Shown piece after piece: positions 16,141 to 24,884 of a stretch of 64,000 nucleotides of DNA (positions are counted from its first letter, which is position 1; every line of letters starts with the position of its first letter). The position numbers were made by a program, and so were the translations under genes. The DNA comes from Rhizobiaceae bacterium (lineage in GTDB: Bacteria; Pseudomonadota; Alphaproteobacteria; Rhizobiales; Rhizobiaceae), in NCBI GenBank assembly GCA_028281105.1, contig JANQKQ010000023.1:1-64000 (forward strand), given 5' to 3'. The notes under the pieces are model-generated. The model saw only the letters and a list, made by a program, of their open reading frames with translations, was not told where the DNA came from and did no database searches.

Positions 16141-16470
16141 ATGCTGCTGATCCGCTGCCCCTATTGCGAGGAAGAGCGCCCCGAATTGGAGTTCGCCGGC
16201 GCCGGCGAGGCGCATATCGCCCGGCCCGCCAACATGAGCGATATCTCGGATGAAGACTTCGAGGCATTCTTCTTCATCCGCGAAAACCAAAAAGGAATCG
16301 TCTTCGAGCGCTGGCGTCACATCCATGGCTGCGGCCGCTTCTTCAACGCCGCGCGGCATTCGGTCAGCGATAAGTTCATCGTCACCTACAAGGCGGGCGA
16401 GCCGAAGCCGGAACTGACCGACGAGCAGATCGCGGCCGTGGCCGGTGCGACTGGAAAGAGCGGGAAATGA
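16141..16470 (+). CDS. soxD: sarcosine oxidase subunit delta
   Basis: 109 residues. CPYC at residues 6-9, with a downstream HIHGCGRFFNAARHS, matches the zinc-binding small subunit of heterotetrameric sarcosine oxidase. The conserved WRHIHGCGRFFNA block is diagnostic. Its stop overlaps the soxA start by 4 bp (ATGA), indicating coupled translation. The C-terminal tail (AVAGATGKSGK) is variable in the family. Confidence 0.95.
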   Translation: MLLIRCPYCEEERPELEFAGAGEAHIARPANMSDISDEDFEAFFFIRENQKGIVFERWRHIHGCGRFFNAARHSVSDKFIVTYKAGEPKPELTDEQIAAVAGATGKSGK

Positions 16471-19442
16471 GCTTCACACCGCCCCCCGCCGCCTATCGCG
16501 TCGCCGGTAAGGGTCGCCTGAGCCCGGCCAAGACCGTGTCGTTCACCTTCGACGGCCGCCGCTACAGTGCGCTCGAAGGCGATACGGTCGCCTCCGCCCT
16601 GCTGGCCCACGGGGTGCACCTGGTCGGCCGTTCGTTCAAGTATCACCGCCCGCGCGGGATTCTCTCATCGGGGCCCGAGGAGCCCAACGCGCTCCTCGAC
16701 GTCGCCCGCGACGCCACCCGCCGCCAGCCCAACGTGCGCGCCACCACGCAGGAAGTCTTCGACGGGCTGATCGCCACCAGCCAGAACCGCTGGCCGTCGC
16801 TCGCCCTCGACGTGGGCGCGGTCAACGATGCCTTCGCCCGCTTCTTCCCGGCCGGCTTCTACTACAAGACCTTCATGTGGCCGCGCACGGCCTGGGAACG
16901 GCTGTACGAGCCGGTGATCCGCCGCGCCGCCGGCCTGGGCACCGCACCCACCGAGCCGGACCCCGACCGCTACGCCAACCGCTTCGCCCATTGCGACCTG
17001 CTGGTGATCGGCGGCGGCCCGGCGGGGCTGGCCGCCGCGCTCGCCGGCGCCAAGGCCGGGCTCGATGTGATCGTGTGCGACGAGAACGCTCAGTTCGGCG
17101 GCTCGTTGCTGGCTGAAAGCCGCGCGCAGATCGACGGCGAGCCGGCCGGCCGCTGGGCCGAGACGATGGCTGACCAACTTCGCGCCATGGCCAATGTGCG
17201 CCTGCTGCCGCGCACCACCGCGTTCGCCTACCACGCCCAGAACATGGTCTCGCTCGCCGAGCGCATCACCGACCATATGGCCGCGCCCGACACCGACGCA
17301 CCCCGCGAGCGCCTTTGGCAGGTGCGCGCCGAAAGGGTCGTGCTCGCCACCGGCGCCATCGAGCGCCAACTGGTGTTCGCCGACAATGACCGGCCGGGCG
17401 TTATGCTGGCTTCCGCCGCGCGCGAATATCTGAACCATTACGGGGTGGCGGTGGGCCGCAAGATCGGCGTCTACACCGCCTGCGATTCGGCCTACGCCGC
17501 CGCCTTCGACCTGGCCGAGGCCGGCAGCGAGATCGTCGCCATCGTCGACGCCCGCGACAACCCGGACAGTGCCTTGCTGGCGCGCGCCAACGACCTGGGG
17601 GTCAAGGTGCTCACCGCTCACGCGGTGACCGGCACCACCGGCCGCCGCCGGGTGCGCTCGATGACCGTCGAGCCGATGCACCAGTCGGTCCGACGCAAGG
17701 TCGAGATCGATGCGCTGCTGGTCTGCGGCGGCTGGACGCCCTCGGCACATCTGTTCTCCCAGTCGCGCGGCAAGCTCGCCTATGACGCGGCAAACGGCCG
17801 GTTCCTCCCCGACGCGCCGGCACAGAATTGTGTGTGTGTCGGCTCGTGCAACGGCACCGACGATCTGGCCGGGGCAATCGCGGAAGGCGCGGCCGCGGCC
17901 GGCGGCGAAGCGAAGGTCGATGTGGCCGAAGCCCCGTCGATGACCGGACACCTGATCGGCGCTGCCAAGGGCGCAGGCGTCGGTACCACCTCAAAGGCCT
18001 TCATCGACTACCAGAACGACGTCACCGCCAAGGACATTCGCCTGGCCGTGCGCGAGGGCATGCACTCCATCGAGCACGTCAAGCGATACACCACCACCGG
18101 CATGGCCACCGACCAGGGCAAGATGTCGAACCTGCACGCGCTGGCGATCGCGGCCGAGGCGCTCGACGCGGAAATCCCGCAGGTGGGACTGACCACCTTC
18201 CGCGCGCCTTACACGCCGGTCACTTTCGGCACCTTCGTCAACCATGCGCGCGGCCCCCTGTTCGACCCGACCCGCCGCACGCCCATGCATGCATGGGCGC
18301 AGCGCAACGGCGCGGTGTTCGAGGATGTGGGCCACTGGAAGCGCGCCTGGTATTTCCCGCGCGGCGCGGAGGACATGGGCGAAGCCGTGAACCGCGAATG
18401 CGCCACCACGCGGCAGGTTGCCGGCATCTTCGACGCCTCGACGCTGGGCAAGATCGAGGTAGTCGGCCCCGACGCGGTCGCCTTCATGAACCTGATGTAC
18501 ACCAACCCTTGGGACAAGCTGGCTGTCGGGCGCTGCCGCTACGGCATCATGTGCCGCGAGGATGGCTATATCTACGACGACGGCGTGGTCGGCCGCCTGG
18601 CGCAAGACCGCTTCCACGTGACCACGACGACCGGCGGCGCCCCGCGCGTGCTCAACATGATGGAGGACTATCTCCAGACCGAGTTTCCCGACTGGAAAGT
18701 CTGGCTGACTTCCGTCTCCGAGCAATGGGCGGTGATCGCGGTGAACGGCCCCAAGGCCCGCGAGATCATCGAGCCCTTGGTCAAGGGCATCGATATGTCC
18801 GGCGAGGCCATGCCGCATATGAGCGTGCGCGAAGGCACCATCTGCGGCGTGCCGACCCGGCTGATGCGCATGTCGTTCACCGGTGAGTTGGGCTTCGAGA
18901 TCAACGTGCCGGCTGACTATGGCGCCACGGTCTGGGACGCGGTGTGGGCGCGCGGCGAGCGGATGGGCATGACGCCATACGGCACCGAGGCCATGCACGT
19001 GATGCGCGCCGAGAAGGGCTACATCATCGTCGGCCAGGACACCGACGGCACGGTCACCCCGCACGATGCGGGGTTAAGCTGGGCGATCGGCAAGAAGAAG
19101 ACCGACTTCGTCGGCATCCGCGGCCTCGCCCGCCCGGACCTGGTCGCCAGCGGCCGCCGGCAACTGGTGGGGCTGAAGACCAAGGACCCGAACATCGTGC
19201 TGGAGGAAGGCGCGCAGGTGGTGGCCGACCCGAACCAGGCCGTGCCGATGACCATGATCGGCCACGTCACCTCGTCTTACTGGTCGCAGGTGCTCGGCCA
19301 TTCGATCGCCATGGCGCTGATCGAAGGCGGCCACGAGCGCATGGGCGAGACGCTCTACGTGCCGATGGCCAATGAGACCATCGCGGTCGACGTGTGCGAC
19401 CCGGTCTTCTACGACCCGGACGGAGGCCGTCTCGATGGCTAA
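16467..19442 (+). CDS. soxA: sarcosine oxidase subunit alpha
   Basis: 991 residues, normal for the family. The N-terminal segment (about 20-90) is a ferredoxin-like fold without cluster cysteines (VGRSFKYHRPRGILSSG). A dinucleotide-binding oxidoreductase domain follows (VIGGGPAGLAAALAGAKAG near 180; LATGAIERQLVF; GVYTACDSAYAAAF). The last 380 residues are a glycine-cleavage T-like folate-binding domain (FDASTLGKIEVVGPDA; MRMSFTGELGFEI; GTEAMHVMRAEKGY). It binds NAD+ and tetrahydrofolate. It overlaps soxD by 4 bp and soxG by 8 bp. Confidence 0.97.
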   Translation: MSFTPPPAAYRVAGKGRLSPAKTVSFTFDGRRYSALEGDTVASALLAHGVHLVGRSFKYHRPRGILSSGPEEPNALLDVARDATRRQPNVRATTQEVFDGLIATSQNRWPSLALDVGAVNDAFARFFPAGFYYKTFMWPRTAWERLYEPVIRRAAGLGTAPTEPDPDRYANRFAHCDLLVIGGGPAGLAAALAGAKAGLDVIVCDENAQFGGSLLAESRAQIDGEPAGRWAETMADQLRAMANVRLLPRTTAFAYHAQNMVSLAERITDHMAAPDTDAPRERLWQVRAERVVLATGAIERQLVFADNDRPGVMLASAAREYLNHYGVAVGRKIGVYTACDSAYAAAFDLAEAGSEIVAIVDARDNPDSALLARANDLGVKVLTAHAVTGTTGRRRVRSMTVEPMHQSVRRKVEIDALLVCGGWTPSAHLFSQSRGKLAYDAANGRFLPDAPAQNCVCVGSCNGTDDLAGAIAEGAAAAGGEAKVDVAEAPSMTGHLIGAAKGAGVGTTSKAFIDYQNDVTAKDIRLAVREGMHSIEHVKRYTTTGMATDQGKMSNLHALAIAAEALDAEIPQVGLTTFRAPYTPVTFGTFVNHARGPLFDPTRRTPMHAWAQRNGAVFEDVGHWKRAWYFPRGAEDMGEAVNRECATTRQVAGIFDASTLGKIEVVGPDAVAFMNLMYTNPWDKLAVGRCRYGIMCREDGYIYDDGVVGRLAQDRFHVTTTTGGAPRVLNMMEDYLQTEFPDWKVWLTSVSEQWAVIAVNGPKAREIIEPLVKGIDMSGEAMPHMSVREGTICGVPTRLMRMSFTGELGFEINVPADYGATVWDAVWARGERMGMTPYGTEAMHVMRAEKGYIIVGQDTDGTVTPHDAGLSWAIGKKKTDFVGIRGLARPDLVASGRRQLVGLKTKDPNIVLEEGAQVVADPNQAVPMTMIGHVTSSYWSQVLGHSIAMALIEGGHERMGETLYVPMANETIAVDVCDPVFYDPDGGRLDG

Positions 19443-19986
19443 AGCACCCAAGGTCGCGCGCGCCCACCCCCTGGCCGGCCGCCAGTTCGCCGGCAACGGC
19501 GTGACGCTGGCGCCGGTCGACATCGCCAGCCGTGTCTCATTGCGCGCCGAGGCGGGAGCGCTCGCCGACATCGGCAAACTGCTCGGCTTCGCGCTGCCGA
19601 CCAGGCCGAAGACTTCCGCCGCCAAGGGCCGGCGCACCGCCCTATGGTTGGGGCCGGACGAATGGCTGATCACCGATGCGACCAACCAGCGGCTGGCCGC
19701 CACGTTGGCCAAGGCCGAGCCGGCGGGCTGCTCGGTGGTCGACATCGCCCACCGCAACACCGCGATCGAGGTCTCCGGCCCCAACGCGGCGGCCGCCCTC
19801 AACGCCGGCTGTCCGCAGGACCTACGCGCGGCCGCCTTCGCTGTAGGCGCCGCCTCGCGCACCGTGCTCGCCAAGGCCGAGATCGTCCTGCTGCGCACCG
19901 GCGAAGACGCTTTCCGCGTCGAATGCTGGCGCTCGTTCGCCGACTATGTGTGGACCTATCTGGTCGACGCGGCAAAATCCGCTTGA
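19435..19986 (+). CDS. soxG: sarcosine oxidase subunit gamma
   Basis: 183 residues from ATG 19435, preceded by GGAGG inside the soxA end. Family features are LWLGPDEWLI, VVDIAHRNTAIEVSGPNAA, LNAGCPQDL and FRVECWRSFADYVWTYL. SoxG is the gamma subunit of the tetramer and resembles part of the T-protein fold. It is the last recognisable gene of soxBDAG. No glyA or folate-recycling gene follows, unlike many sox clusters. Confidence 0.94.
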   Translation: MAKAPKVARAHPLAGRQFAGNGVTLAPVDIASRVSLRAEAGALADIGKLLGFALPTRPKTSAAKGRRTALWLGPDEWLITDATNQRLAATLAKAEPAGCSVVDIAHRNTAIEVSGPNAAAALNAGCPQDLRAAAFAVGAASRTVLAKAEIVLLRTGEDAFRVECWRSFADYVWTYLVDAAKSA

Positions 19987-20058
19987 AGTACGGCTATTGC
20001 CGCCCGCTTTGCGCCGGGATAAGGAACCGGCACCCCTTCGATTCCCGGACACCGGCCA

Positions 20059-21279
20059 TTGGCAAAATCTCCGCGAAAACCCAAGGCCCATCGCCGCCTG
20101 GTTCTCAACTTTCTCGGCTTCGAGGCCATGGACCCGCGCCGTCAGCTCGAACGCATGACCGGCAATGGCGAGAAATTCGCGCGTGTGTGGAACTGCCGCT
20201 ACGAGCGCACCGACCTCGAAGACGAACCGGAGAACCATCTTTCCGTCGCCCATTTCGACACCACCGGACCGAACTGGCGCACCCACACGCGCTTCGTTCA
20301 ATTCGGCTGGGACGATGTGCTGGCAGAGTATGAAGGCCAGCCCTACCCGGCCGGCTTCTTCGCCAATTTCCCCAAATATCTGAGCTTCTACTTCGACGGC
20401 AGCGTCTGGCGCTATCTGCGTGCCCACTGGCGCTACGGGCTTTTGACCATCTACCCGCTGGTGGCGATGATCGCATTTGCCATCGTGTCCTGGTTTGTGC
20501 TCGGCTACGTGGTCTCCGCCACCATCGGCCCCTCCTGGGTCGCCACGGCAATCGCGACCATCATCGCAGTCATGGTGCTCAACAAATGGCCGGGCGATAA
20601 ACTGCACCTGAACCTGTGGGTCAGCACCTGGGGCTTCACGCGCGATCTCGCCAACGGCTCGAACCCGCGCATCGAACAGCGCTTCGATGATTTCGCCGGC
20701 CGGCTCACCCAGGAAATCGAGACGAGCAAAGCCGACGAGATCATCGTATGCGGCCACTCCTTCGGCACGGTGTGGGCGGCCCAAGCGTTGGCCCGTGCTC
20801 TGCGCAGGCAACCGGACCTGCTGGCCGCCCGCAAGGTCGTGTTCCTGGCGCTGGGCTCCAGCCTGCCGAAGACGAACCTGGTGCCTGGAGCCGAGGCGAT
20901 GCGGCAGGCAACCCGCGATGTGATGGCCCACGACGGGTTGATCTGGGACGAGACCCAGACTCACATCGACATCCTCGGCTTCCATCGCACCGAGCCGCAC
21001 ATTGGGCTGGGTATCGAAGCGCCGCAGGCCGAAACTCACGTCCACCACGTACGCTATTCGCGGGCGATGGAAAAACGGCGCTACCGCAAGATGCGCAGGT
21101 CCTTCTACCGCACCCACCGCCAATACGTCCTGTATCAGGACGTGCGCTGCCATTTCGACTATTTTCTCAAGTGTTTCGGCCCGATTCCGACGACCGAGCT
21201 CGCCCGCGATGAAGAAGCGATCGCCCGCATCGACGAAAACGGCGCCCTGCACGCCAACAAGCTGGAAGAGATGAACTAG
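20059..21279 (+). CDS. membrane protein with a cytoplasmic alpha/beta-hydrolase-like region, function unknown
   Basis: 406 residues from TTG 20059; ATG 20128 is an alternative, but the RRLVLNFLGFEAMDPR block between them looks like a conserved family N-terminus. Two adjacent hydrophobic helices lie at about 134-180. The second half has DEIIVCGHSFGTVWAAQAL near 230, a nucleophile-elbow motif (GHSFG), and the C-terminus is basic (RYRKMRRSFYRTHRQY). A lipase or esterase acting at the membrane is possible, but the catalytic acid and histidine were not assigned. It directly precedes the methyltransferase gene with no gap, so the two are probably co-translated. Confidence 0.6.
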   Translation: MAKSPRKPKAHRRLVLNFLGFEAMDPRRQLERMTGNGEKFARVWNCRYERTDLEDEPENHLSVAHFDTTGPNWRTHTRFVQFGWDDVLAEYEGQPYPAGFFANFPKYLSFYFDGSVWRYLRAHWRYGLLTIYPLVAMIAFAIVSWFVLGYVVSATIGPSWVATAIATIIAVMVLNKWPGDKLHLNLWVSTWGFTRDLANGSNPRIEQRFDDFAGRLTQEIETSKADEIIVCGHSFGTVWAAQALARALRRQPDLLAARKVVFLALGSSLPKTNLVPGAEAMRQATRDVMAHDGLIWDETQTHIDILGFHRTEPHIGLGIEAPQAETHVHHVRYSRAMEKRRYRKMRRSFYRTHRQYVLYQDVRCHFDYFLKCFGPIPTTELARDEEAIARIDENGALHANKLEEMN

Positions 21280-21867
21280 ATGGACTGGTCGCTGATCGGA
21301 CAAATCATATGGGGCCTGGGTCTGGTGACCTGGGTCGCCATTCGCGTCGTGCCCAATCGCCGCTCGCGCAAGCGCAAGATCGCCACCACCGCGCGTTCAC
21401 CGGTCGAAACCGCCGCGATGGCGATTTCGTTCACCGGACTGGGCATCATTCCGCTGGTGTGGATTTTCACCGGCTGGCCGTCCGCGCTGGAGCATGAGAC
21501 CGGCGCGGGGCAGGTCATCGTCGGCGCAGCTCTGTTCGGCGGCGCGCTGATATTGTTCCGCGTCACCCACAAGGCGCTCGGCGCCATGTGGTCGGTCAGC
21601 CTCGATCTGCGCGAGGACCATCGCCTCGTCACCACCGGCATCTACGAGAAGCTGCGCCACCCGATGTACACCGCTTTCTGGCTGTGGGCGGTAAGCCAGC
21701 CCTTTCTGCTCGCCAACTGGCTGCCGGCCTTTTCCGGCATCGTCGGTTTCGGCACCCTGTTCTTCCTGCGGCTCGGCCGCGAAGAACGGATGATGGAGGA
21801 CGAGTTCGGCGAGGAATATCGCGACTATCGCGCGCGCACCAAGCGCGTCATCCCGTACATCTATTGA
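21280..21867 (+). CDS. isoprenylcysteine carboxyl methyltransferase family membrane protein
   Basis: 195 residues with about five hydrophobic helices. The C-terminal half carries the ICMT/PEMT-like motif GIYEKLRHPMYTAFWLW and then RLGREERMMEDEFGEEYRDYRARTKRVIPYI, the conserved cofactor-binding end. Bacterial members methylate unknown lipids or isoprenoid-related substrates. The ATG follows immediately after the stop of the upstream hydrolase-like gene, suggesting one functional unit. Confidence 0.85.
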   Translation: MDWSLIGQIIWGLGLVTWVAIRVVPNRRSRKRKIATTARSPVETAAMAISFTGLGIIPLVWIFTGWPSALEHETGAGQVIVGAALFGGALILFRVTHKALGAMWSVSLDLREDHRLVTTGIYEKLRHPMYTAFWLWAVSQPFLLANWLPAFSGIVGFGTLFFLRLGREERMMEDEFGEEYRDYRARTKRVIPYIY

Positions 21868-22010
21868 GTTCGATCGCCGATCGCCGACGCACCATGCCAT
21901 CAACCATGGCCATCCATCGGCTCGGCTGCTGCATATTTGCAACAGATGGGCGAAACCTGACCTGCCACGGCGCCAAACGCCGATGGCGGTGATTGCCAAG
22001 CTACCGTTCG

Positions 22011-22018
22011 TTAACCAT
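22011..22018 (+). promoter_or_regulatory. CtrA-type half-site TTAACCAT
   Basis: Second copy of gTTAACCATa in the window, 58 bp upstream of the lipoprotein-hydrolase start at 22077. The gap 21868-22076 otherwise shows no gene. Regulatory meaning is inferred from the motif alone. Confidence 0.3.
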
Positions 22019-22076
22019 AAGATTGCAGTCGAACGTTCTTTTGCGAATCACCAAGCTGTTTAAGGGTCGCCTGTCG

Positions 22077-22781
22077 ATGAAAATCCCCGCCTTCCTCCTA
22101 AAGTTGGCAACCTTGTTGGCGATCGTCGCAGCGCTCGGCATATCCGGATGCTCGTCGACCGCGTCGTCGACCAGCGACAGCAAGCCCGAGCGCACCGCTT
22201 CGGCGCAGAGGCCGGAAAACCCGGTCGCGCGCCACAACGTCTCGCACGTAACCCGCACCGGCGAAGTCATCCTGCTGCGCGGGCTGGCCAATATTTTCTC
22301 GCGCGGAATGGACGTGATCCATCAGCGTCTGGTCGCCAAGGGGGTGGATGCGCGGGTCTACAATCACGCTTCTTGGGAAGATCTGGCCCGTGATCTGGTC
22401 GCGCGCGCCAAGCGCAAGCAGGTCTCCTATCCGATCATCATCATGGGCCACTCGCTCGGCGCCAACCAGGCGGTGGTGATGGCGAGTTACCTGGGCGCGC
22501 GTGGCGTGCCGGTTGAATTCGTGGTGGCGTTCGATCCGACTGTGGCCACCGTGGCCGGCAAGAACGTGCGCCGGGTGGTCAACTATTACCTGCCGAACGG
22601 CGAAAACCGCGTGCGCAGAGGCTCCGGCTTCAAGGGTAAACTGTCGAACGTCAACGTCACTAACATGACCGACGTGACCCACATGAACGTGGAAAAGAAC
22701 GCCACGCTGCAGAGCCGGTCGATCAAGACGGTGATGTCGCTGACCAAGAAGCGCCGTTCGTCCAAACGCCGGCGCAGCTAG
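22077..22781 (+). CDS. lipoprotein with alpha/beta-hydrolase (lipase-like) fold
   Basis: 234 residues from ATG 22077 (AAGGG upstream; a longer frame to 21993 has no signal peptide at its start). The signal peptide ends at a lipobox ISGC near residue 24. GEVILLRGLANIFSRGMD and PIIIMGHSLGANQAVVMASYLG (GHSLG nucleophile elbow near 123) indicate a lipase/esterase-like domain. The C-terminus is very basic (KKRRSSKRRRS). The protein is short for a full hydrolase. No neighbour suggests a substrate. Confidence 0.65.
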   Translation: MKIPAFLLKLATLLAIVAALGISGCSSTASSTSDSKPERTASAQRPENPVARHNVSHVTRTGEVILLRGLANIFSRGMDVIHQRLVAKGVDARVYNHASWEDLARDLVARAKRKQVSYPIIIMGHSLGANQAVVMASYLGARGVPVEFVVAFDPTVATVAGKNVRRVVNYYLPNGENRVRRGSGFKGKLSNVNVTNMTDVTHMNVEKNATLQSRSIKTVMSLTKKRRSSKRRRS

Positions 22782-22984
22782 CTGCCACCGTTCCAATCCA
22801 TCTGACGGGATTTCCCGGATTTTGGTTCCGGCCCTTGCGCTGCGGCTTCACAGACCCAATCTCAATCGGATTAACCGGTGTGCCGACCGTCGGTCCTCGA
22901 CCGCGTGAGATCGCCATCGTTTGAGCGAAAGGACGCAAGTCAACCAATAACCGTTTCGGACCGGTCGGAGGAGGCCGGTCACCA

Positions 22985-23905
22985 GTGCCGATGACCAAAA
23001 CCCAAAGCCCAGAACCGCCTGCAAAACCGATCCCGCTGTCTGCGATCAAAAACGAGGACGGAGAAAGGTTCTACGATCATGTCGACGCCGTGCTGGAAAG
23101 CGTCGGCCCGCAATTCGACTGTGAGGAACTCGCCCGCGCGGCAACGGCCTCGTACGAACCGGTGGATCCCGGCATAATCGAGAAGATCCGATCGGACCGC
23201 GACTATATCGAGCTAAAGGCGGCGTCATTCGCTCGATGTTCCTACCACAACGGCGATCACTGGGACGGCGTCGCCAGCCGCGCGGTGGACTTGGCAAGAT
23301 TTCAGGGTTTGAGCGAGACGGAAGCCACGTTGCTCGAACTGTTCGGGATGTTTCACGACATATCCCATCAAGGAGTCGTCGGGGGCGAGGACTGGGAACG
23401 CAACATCCAACCGTCCATCAAAGTGACGGCCGAGTTCTGCCAACGACATCGAATTGGCAAAGCTGCCTGCCTGAAGCTTCTGTGCATGATCGCATCGAGC
23501 ACGTCGTTCGATGATAAATTCCAGCCTGAAAACGATCTAAGCCGAACCGCCGTGATGGCCGATCTGGGAAGCTTCGTTCGAGGCGGGCAGTATTTTCTGG
23601 AGACTTCCCTGAAGGTTCAGGGCGAAGTCCAGGAGCATAAAAGACCGAAAAACTTTGCGCAGTGGTGCCATTTCCAGCGGGTGTTCTGCACCGACTATCT
23701 CGAGCCCCGCCTGAAACTGGCTCTGCGTCGGCGGCTTGTTCCCGTTTTTTGGCAGGATCAGTACCGGCGCATCCTCTCCCTGTTCGATTCCCTGCTGGCC
23801 GCACCCGATTGGCAAGAACTCGATTTTGAGAGTTTTCAGATCGGCAGGCCGTACTTCTGCGGCTTCGTGGAGCGGGTCGAAGGGCTCCTGCCCGAGTCGT
23901 CTTGA
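22985..23905 (+). CDS. HD-domain-like hydrolase, function unknown
   Basis: 306 residues from GTG 22985 (GGAGGAGG about 12 bp upstream). Residues about 85-130 read YHNGDHW, then about 35 residues later FGMFHDISHQG. This H...HD pattern with a YHN-x-x-H start resembles metal-dependent HD phosphohydrolases. The rest is helical with no other motif. It is followed by tRNA-Val on the opposite strand, so the gene abuts the tRNA 3' end. It could be a phosphodiesterase-like protein; confidence in the reaction is low. Confidence 0.55.
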   Translation: MPMTKTQSPEPPAKPIPLSAIKNEDGERFYDHVDAVLESVGPQFDCEELARAATASYEPVDPGIIEKIRSDRDYIELKAASFARCSYHNGDHWDGVASRAVDLARFQGLSETEATLLELFGMFHDISHQGVVGGEDWERNIQPSIKVTAEFCQRHRIGKAACLKLLCMIASSTSFDDKFQPENDLSRTAVMADLGSFVRGGQYFLETSLKVQGEVQEHKRPKNFAQWCHFQRVFCTDYLEPRLKLALRRRLVPVFWQDQYRRILSLFDSLLAAPDWQELDFESFQIGRPYFCGFVERVEGLLPESS

Positions 23906-24005
23906 ACGAAGATGTCCGATCCCGTCAGGCTCTTCGAAACGCCTGCCGCTGCAACGCTTTGTTTTTTGTGGAGCCGGAAGACATTTTGCGAAGCAAAATT
24001 TCCGA

Positions 24006-24080
24006 TGGTGGGCGTAACTGGGATTGAACCAGTGACCCCTTCGATGTCAACGAAGTGCTCTCCCGCTGAGCTATACGCCC
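24006..24080 (-). tRNA. tRNA-Val (anticodon GAC), CCA encoded
   Basis: On the minus strand the acceptor arm GGGCGTA pairs with TACGCCC. The D arm is GCTC..GAGC, the anticodon stem CTTCG/CGAAG encloses loop TTGACAT, and the T arm is ACTGG-TTCAATC-CCAGT. The anticodon is GAC, reading GUC and GUU valine codons. CCA is encoded at the 3' end (24006-24008). The length is 75 nt and every stem is fully paired. Confidence 0.97.
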
Positions 24081-24183
24081 ATCTGCGCCGAAGCGGCAGG
24101 TCTCGGCGATACATCATAGAATCGCAGTCGAGGTCAAGCCGCCCGTTTGGGCACGCCGTCGAACCTGGTCAAAGTCGCCCTGA

Positions 24184-24238
24184 CTAGAGCACATCCAGGA
24201 TAAGTGGACACCGGTTATCCGTCCGGATGTGCGCAAAA
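24184..24238. repeat. imperfect palindromic repeat, type A
   Basis: Starts CTAGAGCACATCC and ends GGATGTGCGCAAAAC. Outer arms GCACATCC/GGATGTGC enclose inner arms GGATAA/TTATCC. I recognise this TAGAGC...GCGCAAAA layout as a common intergenic repeat type of Rhizobiales. It lies in the gap between tRNA-Val and cpdR, with the type B repeat 7 bp away. Confidence 0.8.
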
Positions 24239-24245
24239 CAATGAA

Positions 24246-24288
24246 CTAGAGCCCGGTTTTGATTCAATCAAAACCGAACAGGCTCTAG
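24246..24288. repeat. palindromic repeat, type B, overlapping the cpdR stop codon
   Basis: Outer arms CTAGAGCC (24246-24253) and GGCTCTAG (24281-24288) enclose a perfect inner palindrome CGGTTTTGATT-C-AATCAAAACCG. The cpdR stop codon (TAG on the minus strand, 24285-24287) is the terminal TAG of the repeat. The hairpin sits exactly where a terminator for cpdR would be, but no T-run follows. Confidence 0.85.
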
Positions 24289-24647
24289 GCCGCTTCCAGC
24301 ATTTTTTCGACCTCGTTGACGAGGTCACGCAGGTGAAATGGCTTGGATAATACCCTGGCGTCCTTGGGAGCCTCGGTATCGGCGCGCAGCGCCACGGCCG
24401 CAAATCCGGTGATGAACATGATCTTCAGATCGGGATCGATCTCTGATGCCCGCCTGGCCAACTCGATTCCGTCCATCTCCGGCATGACGATGTCGGTGAG
24501 CAGCAGCGAAAACGGTTCCTCGCGCAGCCGGTCGTAGGCGCTGGCGCCGTTGTCGAAGGCGACCACATGGTAGCCGGCCTTGCCCAGCGCCTTCTCCAGA
24601 AAGCGACGCATGTCGCCGTCGTCTTCGGCCAACAGAATCTTCTTCAT
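24285..24647 (-). CDS. cpdR: single-domain response regulator CpdR
   Basis: 120 residues from ATG 24647. MKKILLAEDDGDMRRFLEKALGKAGYHV and LLLTDIVMPEMDGIELARRASEIDPDLKIMFITGFAAVAL are near-identical to CpdR of Sinorhizobium and Caulobacter as I recall them; the phospho-acceptor is Asp52. Unphosphorylated CpdR delivers substrates to ClpXP and links the CckA phosphorelay to CtrA degradation. It is divergent from an N-formylglutamate amidohydrolase and hisN, the standard rhizobial context. The reading frame ends inside a palindromic repeat. Confidence 0.95.
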   Translation of the reverse strand: MKKILLAEDDGDMRRFLEKALGKAGYHVVAFDNGASAYDRLREEPFSLLLTDIVMPEMDGIELARRASEIDPDLKIMFITGFAAVALRADTEAPKDARVLSKPFHLRDLVNEVEKMLEAA

Positions 24648-24884
24648 GACGAATTCATGATCGTTCGCGACAGATTTCACATCCTTTGAAGGAAGCAGAC
24701 CGCCTCAACCGCATCGGGCACTGCCACTGGCCCGTTCTTCACAACGGCTCAACCCCATTTACCCTTATAGGCCATGATTCGGGTAAACAAGCGATGAACG
24801 CTCTTCAATCGGCAGCCAATGGACTTATCGAAGGCTTGCTGGCAGGATATCGCGTGTTTGGATTCGACGCGGAAGAGCCCGTTC

